A DNA stretch of 5,560 nucleotides, taken from the NCBI GenBank assembly GCA_019510535.1, contig JAEKKE010000229.1:1-5560 (forward strand), written 5' to 3'. The notes under the pieces are model-generated. The model did no database searches. It was not told where the DNA came from and was given only the letters and a program-made list of their open reading frames with translations. Position 1 is the first letter of the stretch. Every line of letters begins with the position of its first letter. This DNA is from Acidobacteriota bacterium (GTDB lineage: Bacteria > Acidobacteriota > Terriglobia > Terriglobales > Acidobacteriaceae). Below, one piece after another: positions 5,539-5,560 of this stretch. Position numbers and translations under genes: made by a program.

Positions 5539-5560
5539 ATCCACCCAGGCAACAAAAGTT

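Overview
The window is moderately GC-rich bacterial DNA. It carries two secreted hydrolase-type proteins, one membrane-anchored protein of unknown function and the ribosomal pair L21-L27. The mix of a glutaminase-A-like DUF4965 protein, a PA-domain M28 peptidase, the unknown envelope protein and dispersed-looking intergenic repeats suggests an acidobacterium of the Terriglobus/Granulicella/Edaphobacter kind. That assignment is recalled from experience and was not tested by a search. No rRNA, tRNA, CRISPR array, transposase or phage gene was seen.

Layout: positions 1-1407 (minus) hold the first 469 codons of a secreted DUF4965/glutaminase-A-like protein whose C-terminus lies outside the window. 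It is divergent from a plus-strand gene (about 1532-2629, possibly starting at 1487) for a single-pass envelope protein I cannot name. That gene converges on rplU-rpmA (minus, 3418-2790). Between the converging genes lie a 114-bp inverted-repeat element (2627-2740) and a strong hairpin usable as a terminator from both sides (2744-2774). Upstream of rplU, 315 non-coding bases (3419-3733) contain four closely spaced perfect hairpins. Then comes a complete secreted zinc aminopeptidase-like M28 gene (minus, 5428-3734). The last 132 bases hold its 5' region and a repeat-like hairpin.

The genes do not form one pathway. rplU-rpmA is a housekeeping ribosomal operon. The M28 and DUF4965 proteins both carry signal peptides and probably act on peptides, amides or glycoconjugates outside the cytoplasm, as expected for a soil heterotroph. 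The membrane-anchored protein also faces the periplasm but has no identified partner here.

I did not find a clear new multi-gene system. The two most interesting signals are non-coding. One is the 114-bp TA-bounded element that supplies the stop codon of the gene it abuts; its removal would recreate a stop at the same codon. The other is the hairpin cluster ahead of rplU, in which one segment can pair with either of two partners.
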